Below, one piece after another: positions 15,746 through 24,555 of a DNA stretch of 64,000 bases. The stretch comes from Pseudanabaena sp. (GTDB lineage Bacteria; Cyanobacteriota; Cyanobacteriia; Pseudanabaenales; Pseudanabaenaceae), in assembly GCA_003249015.1 (NCBI GenBank), contig QBLS01000021.1, forward strand, positions 1 to 64,000, in the 5' to 3' direction. Under the pieces are notes generated by a model. The model searched no databases. It was not told the DNA's origin and saw only the letters and a program-made list of their open reading frames with translations. Numbering within the stretch: the stretch's first letter is position 1; each line of letters begins with the position of its first letter. The translations under genes were made by a program, and so were the position numbers.

Positions 15746-17779
15746 CTACTTTAAATTACATAAATTTTTTATAAGTAAAAGCAACTTTTTTTGACGGTTA
15801 TCAAGACAGTCTCTTTCTAGCAGTTGTTCCAAGTTGTGAATTACTATCTTGCAACGATCTATATAAGCTAATATCCATGACTGAATCTGTTCGATTTGTT
15901 CGAGGTTACAGTCAATCTCATTTTGATGTGGATGTGATATATTCCCATTTCTATCAATTTCAAATTCGGCTAGCCAAGATGAGTTAGGGCGACTGGATCT
16001 CCAGTAATTAGCAACTAACACTTTGCCGAGGTATTGGATTGTAACGTTACTAAGTTTATTGAAGACATCCAAAAGTTCATTTAGCTTATACTCTTGTGTA
16101 TTAGTTATCTCTATTGTTGATCTAGAACTATTTACTGGGGATATATCCATTTGGGTAGTAGATATTTTCGTAGTAGTGTGTCCAATCGATTCATCCGATT
16201 GTGTACCTGCATTAGTTATTGCATATGAATTAATAGATGCTTGTGCATTACTCGTCCTGATGTTGTTGCTTACTATAGAGAAATTCAATCCTTTTATTCG
16301 CGATCGATGTAATAATAAAATTCCCAGATAAGGAGCAAGACTGTACATTACAAAAGGGCGAACAATTTGGGTAGATTCTTGGCGACAAAAAAATAGTAAT
16401 GATGGCAAGAAACTGGCTAATAGTGCCATTTTTGCTGGTTCTTTCGATCTAGTAGCCCATAAAACTAACTTACCAAGATAAAATCCAAAAATAGCCATAA
16501 AAATAGGGGTGATGAGCCAACCAAAATTTAAATATGCTTCAGCAATGAAGGAATATCCCAAAAAAATACCCTGCTTTACTGCTCTTGGTGTAACTTCGGC
16601 GGACAGCCATACACTGGGAACACCTCGTGCAATAGATGGGTGTAATCCTCCAAATCCAATATTAGGGACTAGAGTAAATAAAGCATAAAGATAATCTAAT
16701 CCCATATTAAAGTCTTTACGGGCTGGCACTAATTCTAATGTATAAGCTATAGTCTGCATGGAATTTCCGAATTCAAATAAAGTTTTAGAAATTGGATTTT
16801 CTAAAGATATGAATTTCTCGATTATAGAATTTAAAGAAAAGCGTTCTATACCTAAGCCACCTCTGATCTCAGCAATTAAGGGTGAAACAATAAATGCCAT
16901 AAAAAATATGATTGGGAAAAATATTTTTTTAGGAAGTGGTTTAATTAGATGATGCCAAAGCCAAGCTAAACTAACTAGGGGTAAAAAACCATTAGTTCTC
17001 TGTCCTAAGAAGTTATAAATAAGTGCATATATCAGAATTAATAAGACTGCAATTCTGCGCGAAGAAGGATTTTGGCGGCTCCCAGCAAGTAAAAACAGCG
17101 CACTCGGAATAGTGAAAGTACTCAAAATCTTCATTACTCCACCCTCAGATGCACTAGCTTCATAAAGAGCAACATAACCAGAAGTAGCAACAGCTAATAT
17201 GCTACTTCTTAATAGCAATACAGTTGGGATGATAGAAATTGCTAACAATATCCACCCTAATTTACGAATATCCTGACTAGCTGGCAGTTTCTGGTTAAAA
17301 AACTTTCCTGACAAATTAGTTGTTAATGATTCTTCTTCTAAGTTATTAACTGTTTTAGCTGATATAGAATTTACTGTAGTTATACTTAGTAAAGATCCAA
17401 AATGAAGTGATGCAATGCTCAGTATAACTAAGAATATTGTTTGGACAATAGTCTCCGAAGAAAACTGATTGCTTAAAATCCCCAAAGAATTAATATTTAA
17501 TACTTCTAAAAATATATGTCCACCATTGAATAATACTGCTGCAATTAAAAATAAAATGTAAGGACTAAAAAAACTTTTAGTTAGAATAGTCCAAGATAAA
17601 AAGCACCAAAACACGATAATTACAAATAGGATACAGAATGGATAGATAACTGTTGCTGCGTCAAAAAATGATTGATGCTCTAATATTCCTAAAACACATA
17701 GAAAAATAATAATTCCCATCTGACAGGCTAGAATGACTAGCTTTGTCTGGCTATACGATAGGGATTTAATGTTATCCAT
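15746..17779 (-). CDS. Wzy-type O-antigen/oligosaccharide repeat-unit polymerase with extra C-terminal region
   Basis: The first about 470 residues form 10-12 membrane segments with large loops, as in Wzy polymerases; sequence conservation in this group is low. Loop segments such as AEIRGGLGIERF and GFGGLHPSIARGV are typical. Wzy joins lipid-linked repeat units on the outer face of the membrane. At 677 residues it is longer than usual (about 400-500). The last about 200 residues are hydrophilic: a Ser/Thr/Asn-rich linker, then a compact domain (VTIQYLGKVLVANYWRSSRP and onward) and a helical end. I do not recognise this domain. It is 33 bp from the next gene. Confidence 0.7.
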   Translation of the reverse strand: MDNIKSLSYSQTKLVILACQMGIIIFLCVLGILEHQSFFDAATVIYPFCILFVIIVFWCFLSWTILTKSFFSPYILFLIAAVLFNGGHIFLEVLNINSLGILSNQFSSETIVQTIFLVILSIASLHFGSLLSITTVNSISAKTVNNLEEESLTTNLSGKFFNQKLPASQDIRKLGWILLAISIIPTVLLLRSSILAVATSGYVALYEASASEGGVMKILSTFTIPSALFLLAGSRQNPSSRRIAVLLILIYALIYNFLGQRTNGFLPLVSLAWLWHHLIKPLPKKIFFPIIFFMAFIVSPLIAEIRGGLGIERFSLNSIIEKFISLENPISKTLFEFGNSMQTIAYTLELVPARKDFNMGLDYLYALFTLVPNIGFGGLHPSIARGVPSVWLSAEVTPRAVKQGIFLGYSFIAEAYLNFGWLITPIFMAIFGFYLGKLVLWATRSKEPAKMALLASFLPSLLFFCRQESTQIVRPFVMYSLAPYLGILLLHRSRIKGLNFSIVSNNIRTSNAQASINSYAITNAGTQSDESIGHTTTKISTTQMDISPVNSSRSTIEITNTQEYKLNELLDVFNKLSNVTIQYLGKVLVANYWRSSRPNSSWLAEFEIDRNGNISHPHQNEIDCNLEQIEQIQSWILAYIDRCKIVIHNLEQLLERDCLDNRQKKLLLLIKNLCNLK

Positions 17780-17812
17780 AAGTTTTGTTAGAATCTTTTA
17801 AAGGTAGGAAAA

Positions 17813-18991
17813 TTACTTACTGGTCGCCATCAGTTTCAGATATAAGTCTTGTATAGATTTGACATTTTGGATAATATTAAAAGGACTTTTCTCTAGGACT
17901 GTAAGGCAATTAGTCTGTGGATGTTGTTGTTTAATTTGACGAGAATTTAATACGGCTTCTACCCATATAGCGATCGGCTCGGATAAATCAATACGTTGGA
18001 TCAAGGTTTTGATTTCATCAACCTCTTCTGTCACAACATCTGAAAGAATGACTGGTAAACCTGCGGCTTGAGCTTCTAAACCCACCAAGGGTAAACCCTC
18101 AAAGGAAGAGGGCAACATGAGCACGTCCATAGCACCCCGCATGATTTTAGGCACTTGATCTTGAGAACCTGCGAATATAACTCTTGAAGCAATTCCCATC
18201 TCTAAAGCTTTGGTTGCGATCGCTTGTCTAAGTGGCCCATCTCCTACCAATAACAGGTAAGTATTTGGTTCTTTTTCTAGCACTTTGGCGAGAATCTTGA
18301 GCATTAGTTCATGATTTTTGAGGGGAACAAAGCGTCCTACATGACCAATTACAAAAGCATCACTAGGAATGCCAAACTCTGACCTCACACTAGGGCTATC
18401 TAAAGGTTGACGGAATAGCTCTAAGTCAATTCCACAATATAGAACTTGCCAACGTGGATCACTTTGCCAATTCTCGTTACCCAATAGGGCGTTAAGCGCT
18501 TTCCGACTAACACCTATACCTAAAGTTGTATATCGGTTTAGCCAATATCGCATTAATCCAAAATAGATCTGGCGATACCAAGGGGCTTGCCGATCAAGAG
18601 GAGATGTGTCGCTGTGGGTTTGGACAATGCGATGGTAAATTTTTTGTTGGTGGGCAAGGAGTAAGAGATATCCACTAAACTGATGGAGGTGACTGTGGAC
18701 GATGTCGTAGGAACCATGCTCTCGCAGTGCTTGTTTGAAATTAGCAGCAAAGAGCCAAGGTCTTTGGGGATAGAGACAGCGTACAATTTTGACACCCAAC
18801 TGATCTAATTCCGCATCAAAGAAAGGAAAATCGTCAGTCACATGAACCATTAAGTCAATTTGAAAGCGATCGCGATCTATATGTCGTAACATCTGCATAA
18901 TCCAGCTTTCTAAGCCACCGCGATTACCCATTTGACCAACAATGTGAAGTACTTTAATTTTCGGTTTAGTCTTTTGGTTGGGGATAGTCAT
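17813..18991 (-). CDS. GT4-family glycosyltransferase (EpsF-like)
   Basis: The 392-residue protein has VLHIVGQMGNRGGLESWI at the N-terminus and EGLPLVGLEAQAAGLPVI in the donor-binding domain, placing it in GT4 near EpsF/WcaL-like enzymes. It should act on the cytoplasmic side on a lipid-linked acceptor. It follows the flippase gene by 9 bp and precedes the polymerase gene by 33 bp, so all three are likely co-expressed. Confidence 0.85.
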   Translation of the reverse strand: MTIPNQKTKPKIKVLHIVGQMGNRGGLESWIMQMLRHIDRDRFQIDLMVHVTDDFPFFDAELDQLGVKIVRCLYPQRPWLFAANFKQALREHGSYDIVHSHLHQFSGYLLLLAHQQKIYHRIVQTHSDTSPLDRQAPWYRQIYFGLMRYWLNRYTTLGIGVSRKALNALLGNENWQSDPRWQVLYCGIDLELFRQPLDSPSVRSEFGIPSDAFVIGHVGRFVPLKNHELMLKILAKVLEKEPNTYLLLVGDGPLRQAIATKALEMGIASRVIFAGSQDQVPKIMRGAMDVLMLPSSFEGLPLVGLEAQAAGLPVILSDVVTEEVDEIKTLIQRIDLSEPIAIWVEAVLNSRQIKQQHPQTNCLTVLEKSPFNIIQNVKSIQDLYLKLMATSK

Positions 18992-19000
18992 ACTTCACCT

Positions 19001-20326
19001 TCAAGTTGATCGCAAGTTATTTTTGTGATGCTTTTTTGCAACGTAGATAATTGCTATCCCATTCAATCCTAAATCTATAGTTGAGCCGATCAATATAGCG
19101 ATCGCCGCCCCATTTAAACCTTGACTTGGAATTAACCACAATGCAAGCAAAGCTGATATCGTTACTACAGTTGCAGATATAATCATTTTAATCTGAAAAC
19201 TTCTGGTCGCTGTAATCGATTGTCCAATAAAGGAAGAGACATCTTCAATTGAGCCTGCTAACATAAGTACAGTAAGTAGTTGTATGTATTGCCCATATTC
19301 TTTGCGATAGATAGTTTCTAGAATTGGTTGACCAAATAGCCAGCAAGTTGTCATTATGATCGCCCCTATGACTATCGCAATCATTATTAATTTTTTTAAA
19401 ATTTGCCAGAATAATTTTAAATTCCCTTCTGCGTAGTATCGAGACATTCTTGGAATAGTAGAAGCTCCGAGGGGATTTAAAACTGTGTCACCGATCATCA
19501 TCAGACTGGCAATGCTCGCAAAAACTCCCAGAGAAGCCTCACCTACATACTTTTCAATGAGATATCTAGGAACATTTGCATTGAAGCTAACTAGCAAAGT
19601 CACAATTCCCATGGGCAATGCTAACTTGGTAAGCGTAAATAATTTTTGGAAATACCATCTTTTATTAAAAAGTTTAGCCAAATTAATTCGCGCAGGAGGA
19701 GATAAATTATTGATTTCTAGGGAGTCATAAGCATAAGAATTAACTGTTGAAAGACTAGAGGGTGATTCACAGATAAATAGATAGATAATCCGAAATAGAA
19801 TTATGCTTATTAAACCTAAGACTAGGTTGCCTGTTAAATAAAGAATTATTCCAAGTAAACTGATCGAAACCACGCTCTTTACAATTCCTAGTATAGCTAT
19901 AGTTTTCATTTTCTCACTCTTCTGAATTAACCCATATAGAGTGCCACTAATTGCTTCTAAAGTTTTAAGTAATGCTAATAGACCAACTACAATTAGAATA
20001 TCCCATGAATAGCCTACAAAAGTAGAGATAATCATGCTTAAAAACAATGCAAAGCCAGAGGTTACTAACCTTAAATTAAAATAATCTTCAAACTCATACT
20101 GGTTTTTTGTATCTGTGATTTGTAAAGTATCTAAGTCTAAGTTAGTAAAGGCAAATATAGGAATCGTAATAGCATTAGCTAATGCAAATCTACCAACCAA
20201 GGCTTTGTCACAAAATTTAACTAGAAGTACATTAACTAAAAACTGGCTAATAGCAATAATAATAAATGCAAGAAATAGCCATGAAAATAGCTTTCTCAAT
20301 GGTTTTCTTGCCTGAAGAGCTGACAT
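19001..20326 (-). CDS. Polysaccharide flippase (MOP superfamily, Wzx-like)
   Basis: The 441-residue protein has about 12-14 hydrophobic segments through its whole length. Its central SFNANVPRYLIEKYVGEASLGVFA stretch (split here only for reading) is typical of Wzx/RfbX flippases. It would move lipid-linked oligosaccharides across the plasma membrane. Its ATG at 20326 overlaps the last base of the NRPS stop codon (TAATG), so translation may be coupled to the assembly-line gene. An alternative job is export or flipping of a lipidated peptide product. Confidence 0.8.
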   Translation of the reverse strand: MSALQARKPLRKLFSWLFLAFIIIAISQFLVNVLLVKFCDKALVGRFALANAITIPIFAFTNLDLDTLQITDTKNQYEFEDYFNLRLVTSGFALFLSMIISTFVGYSWDILIVVGLLALLKTLEAISGTLYGLIQKSEKMKTIAILGIVKSVVSISLLGIILYLTGNLVLGLISIILFRIIYLFICESPSSLSTVNSYAYDSLEINNLSPPARINLAKLFNKRWYFQKLFTLTKLALPMGIVTLLVSFNANVPRYLIEKYVGEASLGVFASIASLMMIGDTVLNPLGASTIPRMSRYYAEGNLKLFWQILKKLIMIAIVIGAIIMTTCWLFGQPILETIYRKEYGQYIQLLTVLMLAGSIEDVSSFIGQSITATRSFQIKMIISATVVTISALLALWLIPSQGLNGAAIAILIGSTIDLGLNGIAIIYVAKKHHKNNLRST

Positions 20327-23300
20327 TATTTAGCCCCCTGAGCACTTTTAAAAAGATCCTTGCAATTATCATCAATAGATCTGTCTAAACAAGCTTGCAA
20401 TTTCAGAGCAATTTTTTGAACTTCAGGCTCTTCAAATACTAAGTTATGTACTCCCTCAATAATATGATAATCAATCTCCTTCAATGCTAATTTTAACCAC
20501 ATTTGCTCGTAGTCACTGAGGCGAGTTTTATCAAATACGGTTGTATTAATTAGGGTTACTGGATAATTAATAGGTTGCGGACGATAATAGTTGATCGCCT
20601 CTAAATGAGCCGCCATATTATTTTGATATAGATAGAATTTGCGGAGATCAGGTGGAAGCGATCGCTTAGTCTTGAGATAGAACTTGCATTGCCACAGTTT
20701 AAATCTAGAATCAAGATATTCTAGAAATTTTTTAGGCTTTTGAGCAATCCGTTGAAATTTCTCTAGAAATGGAACTTTTAAGAAATTGCGCCAACGCATT
20801 ACCCAAAACTCTTTGATAGAAGGTAAAGTATTCTCCTTAAGTCCAGTTTCAAACCCTGTATCCATTAGAGCAAGTAAAGCGACTTCTTGACCTTGAGCAT
20901 GAAGTTGTTGAGCCATTTCGTAGGCAACTACCCCCCCTGCACAGAATCCACCCAAATAATAGGGACCTTCTGGCTGTAAACCTCTAATTTCTTTTAAATA
21001 ATTCGCTGCCATTTGTTCAATGCGATTAAGAGGGGGGTGTTTCCCATCTAATCCTTGGGCTTGTAATCCATAAAAAGGTTGATTGGCATTCAAATGCTTG
21101 ACTAAATTGCGATATACAAACACTTCGCCAAAACCTTCATGGATGCAAAAGAAGGGTGGGTTAGTTCCATTGGGCTTTAGCGGCACTAAATAATGCCAAC
21201 TAGGAGTCCAGCCTTGACGCAAAAGTTTAGCAAGCTCAGCAATCGTAGGTGACTGGAATATAGACATGATGGGAACGGGATGACCTACCACTTCCTCTAA
21301 TTGTGCGCTGAGACGAATTGCCAATAAAGAATGTCCACCTGACTCGAAGAAATTGTCATGGGTACTAAGCGTTTTTACTCCTAACAATTTTTGCCAAATA
21401 TGGGCTATGCGTAGTTCTAATTCATCTTGAGGATAATTAGTATGATTAATATCTTGATAAGTTTGAGCTTGATTGGGTGCAGGTAAAGCTCGGCGATCTA
21501 TTTTCCCGTTTTGGGTTAGAGGGAAACTGTCTAGGATTACGAAGGTTGCAGGAACCATATACTCAGGTAAGTTCTCTTTAAGAAAGCTTCGTAATTCAGG
21601 AATCGATACTTTTAAACCTGAGTTGCAAATCACGTAAGCTACTAAGCGATCGCTACCTGATTGCTGCGGATCAACGATCACCACTGATTGATTAACGGTA
21701 GGATGTTGAGCTAATACAGATTCAATCTCACCTAATTCAATCCGAAAGCCCCTTAGCTTGACTTGAAAATCAATGCGCCCCAAATACTCAATTGAACCAT
21801 TATGTAAGTAGCGAACTCTGTCACCAGTTTTATAAAGTTTCGCATTAGGATCAGCACTAAAAGGATCAGCAATAAATCTTTCCGAAGTGAGGTCAGGACG
21901 ATTGAGATAGCCACGCGCCACCTGCACACCGCCAATATGTAACTCACCTGCCACACCAATTGGCACAGGTTGCAGTTGACCATCAAGGACATACAACTGA
22001 GTATTTGCCAAAGGTCTACCAATCGAGACTTGACGATCATCAGGCTTAACTTGAGAGATGGTAGCCCAGACAGTAGCCTCAGTAGGTCCATAGAGATTCC
22101 AGACAAAACCATTCTGGCTAGCTAGAGATGAAGCTAAAGGCAAAGGCAAGTTTTCACCACCACAAAGTACCTTAAAGTTCTTGCCACCTTGCCAACCAAC
22201 CTCTAAGAGCATTCGCCAAGTCGAAGGAGTAGCCTGCATACAGGTGGCTTGCTCAGAGATAATTAATTGCTGTAATTGCATTGCATCACGCGCAACATCA
22301 CGACTAGCGATAATTAGTTTTGCTCCTACTAGTAGTGGTAGATAAAGCTCTAACACCGCAATATCAAAACAGATCGTCGTTACTGCGACTAAAACATCTG
22401 ATTGACTTAAGATCGGCGTATTTTGCATACTCAGCAAAAAGTTTGTGACTCCTTTATGCAAGACTTGCACACCTTTAGGTTTACCAGTCGAACCTGAAGT
22501 ATAGATTACATAGGCTAATTGATTCGAGTCGATAAGAACATTGGGATTATGTATTACTTGCTGAGTGAATTTGTCTCTATCTCCATCTAAGCTAATGATT
22601 AGCCCTGAATATTCTGGGGGAATAAGGCTATCTTGAGTAATTAGTATTTGAGCTTGAGAATCGCTGAGCATATATTCAATGCGATCGCGAGGATAGCTAG
22701 GGTCAATTGGTACATAGGTAGCCCCTGCTTTGAGGATGCCGAGTAATCCCACTAGCATGTCGAGAGAGCGTTCTATGCAAATACCGATTAATTGCTCTGA
22801 TTGAATACCGATCGCTAAGAGGTGGTGAGCTAATTGATTGGCTTTTTGATTTAGTTCTTGATAAGTTAGTTTCTGGTTTTCGTAGATAACTGCGATCGCA
22901 TTTGGTGTTTTGACAACTTGCGCTTCAACTAGTTCAGGTAAGCAAATATCTTTAGGGTAGTTAACGACTGTATTATTCCAGTCAAAGAGAATTTGATGCT
23001 GTTCAGTTGGACTTAGTAAAGATATTTGACTAACTTTGTGTTGAGGATTAGTGGCGATCGCTTCTAGGAGATTTTGGAAATGTCCAGCTATTTGTTCGAT
23101 AGTTGAGCGCTCAAACAGATCAGTATTGTATTCAAAATTACCTGCTAAGCCATCGGGTGAATCTAGCATTTCTAGAGTTAGATCCAGTTGCGTAGTATTG
23201 CTTTCGACTTCTATCCCTGACAAACTCAAATCTGGCATCTGTAAAGATTGCGCTGGTGAGTTTTGCAGAATAAACATCACTTGAAATAGAGGATGATAGC

Positions 23301-24555
23301 TAAGATTACGTTCGGGTTGTAGCTCCTCAACTAGCTTTTCAAAAGGGAGGCTTTGATGATCGTAAGCATCAAGAGCAATTTTTTTAACTTGAGCTAACAG
23401 TTCTTGAAAAGAAGGATTTTGTTGAATTTGAATACGCAAGACTAAATTATTTACAAAAAATCCCAGTAGATTTTCAACCTCAGCGCGATCGCGATTAGCG
23501 ATCGGTGAGCCGATAATGATATCTGTCTGTTCACAATAGCGACAGAGTAGCACTGCAAAAGCTGTGCACAGAGTCATAAATAGAGTAGCGCCATTTTGCT
23601 GTCCTAAGCGATTGAGTCGCTGAGTAAGCGCAAGACTAAGCTGAAAGGGAACTTTACTACCTTGGAAAGTTTGTATCGGCGGACGAGGGTGATCGGTTGG
23701 CAATTCTAAAAGGGGCGGAATATGGGCTAGCTGTTGTCGCCAGTAACTGAGGTGGCGTTCAAGAACATCGCCTTGCAACCAATTGCGCTGCCATGTAGCA
23801 AAGTCAGCATATTGGATTGGTAATTCAGGTAAGGGAGATAGTTTGCCTTGCGAAAATGCTCCATAAATGATTGCAAATTCTTTTAAAAAGATGCCCATAA
23901 ACCAACCATCAGCAGCGATGTGGTGGACTGCTAAGACCAAGATATGGGAAATTTCGCCTAGGCACAGTAACTGACAACGAAAAATTGGACCCCTTTGGAG
24001 ATCAAAAGGCTTGGCTCGTTCGGTTGCGGCTAATTCTTTAACAGCGATCGCTTGTTTAGTTTCAGGCTCGCTCTGCAAATCAATAATTGGGATATCAAGG
24101 CTTTGTGGTGGATGAATTTTTTGGGCAATATCACCATTGATATTCGCAAAGGTTGTCCTTAGAACCTCATGACGACGCACGATTTCAGAGATTGTCTTCA
24201 CTAAAACTTGCGTATCTAATTTACCTGTTAAGGCGATCGCTGGGGCTGGCCAGTTGTAGGTCGCACTTTCTCCTCCTTCTAACTCATTGAGAAACCACAG
24301 GCGCTGTTGAGAGAACGATAGAGGTAAATTTTGATCACGGGAAACTGGTTGGATCGGAGCTAATCTGCCGCGATCGCCGATGGCTAAGTTTTGGTTGAGA
24401 GTAGCAATAATTTCAGTTTTGTGTTTAGACAGTTCCGCCAATAACTGGGGGGTTAAGACATCCTCTAAGCCACTATAACGAAGGCGATCGCCTTGAACCC
24501 ACAGTTTGACTCCGCGATCGCTAAGATCATTTATCCAATCCTGAATCATACTCAT
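20326..24555 (-). CDS. Terminal NRPS: TubC docking, C, A (Gly), PCP, thioesterase
   Basis: Residues 1-55 are a TubC-type docking domain (KLWVQGDRLRYSG). C domain 75-515 has HHIAADG at 211-217. A domain 560-1020 has YTSGSTGKPKG. Its specificity residues, read by eye as D731 I732 L735 Q774 L797 G799 L821 V829 W830, match the glycine code DILQLGLVW. The PCP serine is S1076 (GGHSL). The thioesterase at 1130-1400 has Cys1205 in GGFCAGG where Ser is usual, with Asp1232 and His1370. As the only protein with a TE it should release the chain. It overlaps the PKS gene upstream by ATGA and the flippase gene downstream by one base. Residues about 552-932 are nearly identical to a region in the NRPS at 54606-61193. 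Confidence 0.9.
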   Translation of the reverse strand: MSMIQDWINDLSDRGVKLWVQGDRLRYSGLEDVLTPQLLAELSKHKTEIIATLNQNLAIGDRGRLAPIQPVSRDQNLPLSFSQQRLWFLNELEGGESATYNWPAPAIALTGKLDTQVLVKTISEIVRRHEVLRTTFANINGDIAQKIHPPQSLDIPIIDLQSEPETKQAIAVKELAATERAKPFDLQRGPIFRCQLLCLGEISHILVLAVHHIAADGWFMGIFLKEFAIIYGAFSQGKLSPLPELPIQYADFATWQRNWLQGDVLERHLSYWRQQLAHIPPLLELPTDHPRPPIQTFQGSKVPFQLSLALTQRLNRLGQQNGATLFMTLCTAFAVLLCRYCEQTDIIIGSPIANRDRAEVENLLGFFVNNLVLRIQIQQNPSFQELLAQVKKIALDAYDHQSLPFEKLVEELQPERNLSYHPLFQVMFILQNSPAQSLQMPDLSLSGIEVESNTTQLDLTLEMLDSPDGLAGNFEYNTDLFERSTIEQIAGHFQNLLEAIATNPQHKVSQISLLSPTEQHQILFDWNNTVVNYPKDICLPELVEAQVVKTPNAIAVIYENQKLTYQELNQKANQLAHHLLAIGIQSEQLIGICIERSLDMLVGLLGILKAGATYVPIDPSYPRDRIEYMLSDSQAQILITQDSLIPPEYSGLIISLDGDRDKFTQQVIHNPNVLIDSNQLAYVIYTSGSTGKPKGVQVLHKGVTNFLLSMQNTPILSQSDVLVAVTTICFDIAVLELYLPLLVGAKLIIASRDVARDAMQLQQLIISEQATCMQATPSTWRMLLEVGWQGGKNFKVLCGGENLPLPLASSLASQNGFVWNLYGPTEATVWATISQVKPDDRQVSIGRPLANTQLYVLDGQLQPVPIGVAGELHIGGVQVARGYLNRPDLTSERFIADPFSADPNAKLYKTGDRVRYLHNGSIEYLGRIDFQVKLRGFRIELGEIESVLAQHPTVNQSVVIVDPQQSGSDRLVAYVICNSGLKVSIPELRSFLKENLPEYMVPATFVILDSFPLTQNGKIDRRALPAPNQAQTYQDINHTNYPQDELELRIAHIWQKLLGVKTLSTHDNFFESGGHSLLAIRLSAQLEEVVGHPVPIMSIFQSPTIAELAKLLRQGWTPSWHYLVPLKPNGTNPPFFCIHEGFGEVFVYRNLVKHLNANQPFYGLQAQGLDGKHPPLNRIEQMAANYLKEIRGLQPEGPYYLGGFCAGGVVAYEMAQQLHAQGQEVALLALMDTGFETGLKENTLPSIKEFWVMRWRNFLKVPFLEKFQRIAQKPKKFLEYLDSRFKLWQCKFYLKTKRSLPPDLRKFYLYQNNMAAHLEAINYYRPQPINYPVTLINTTVFDKTRLSDYEQMWLKLALKEIDYHIIEGVHNLVFEEPEVQKIALKLQACLDRSIDDNCKDLFKSAQGAK
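21759..22902 (-). repeat. Duplicated adenylation-domain DNA, left arm of an inverted repeat
   Basis: This arm matches 56238-57388 in inverted orientation. From 21758 to 22533 (776 bp) I find only two base differences, including at silent sites. Beyond it is a divergent patch of about 100 bp with a 6-bp length difference, then a highly similar stretch to 22902. Similarity falls off just below 21758. Confidence 0.9.
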
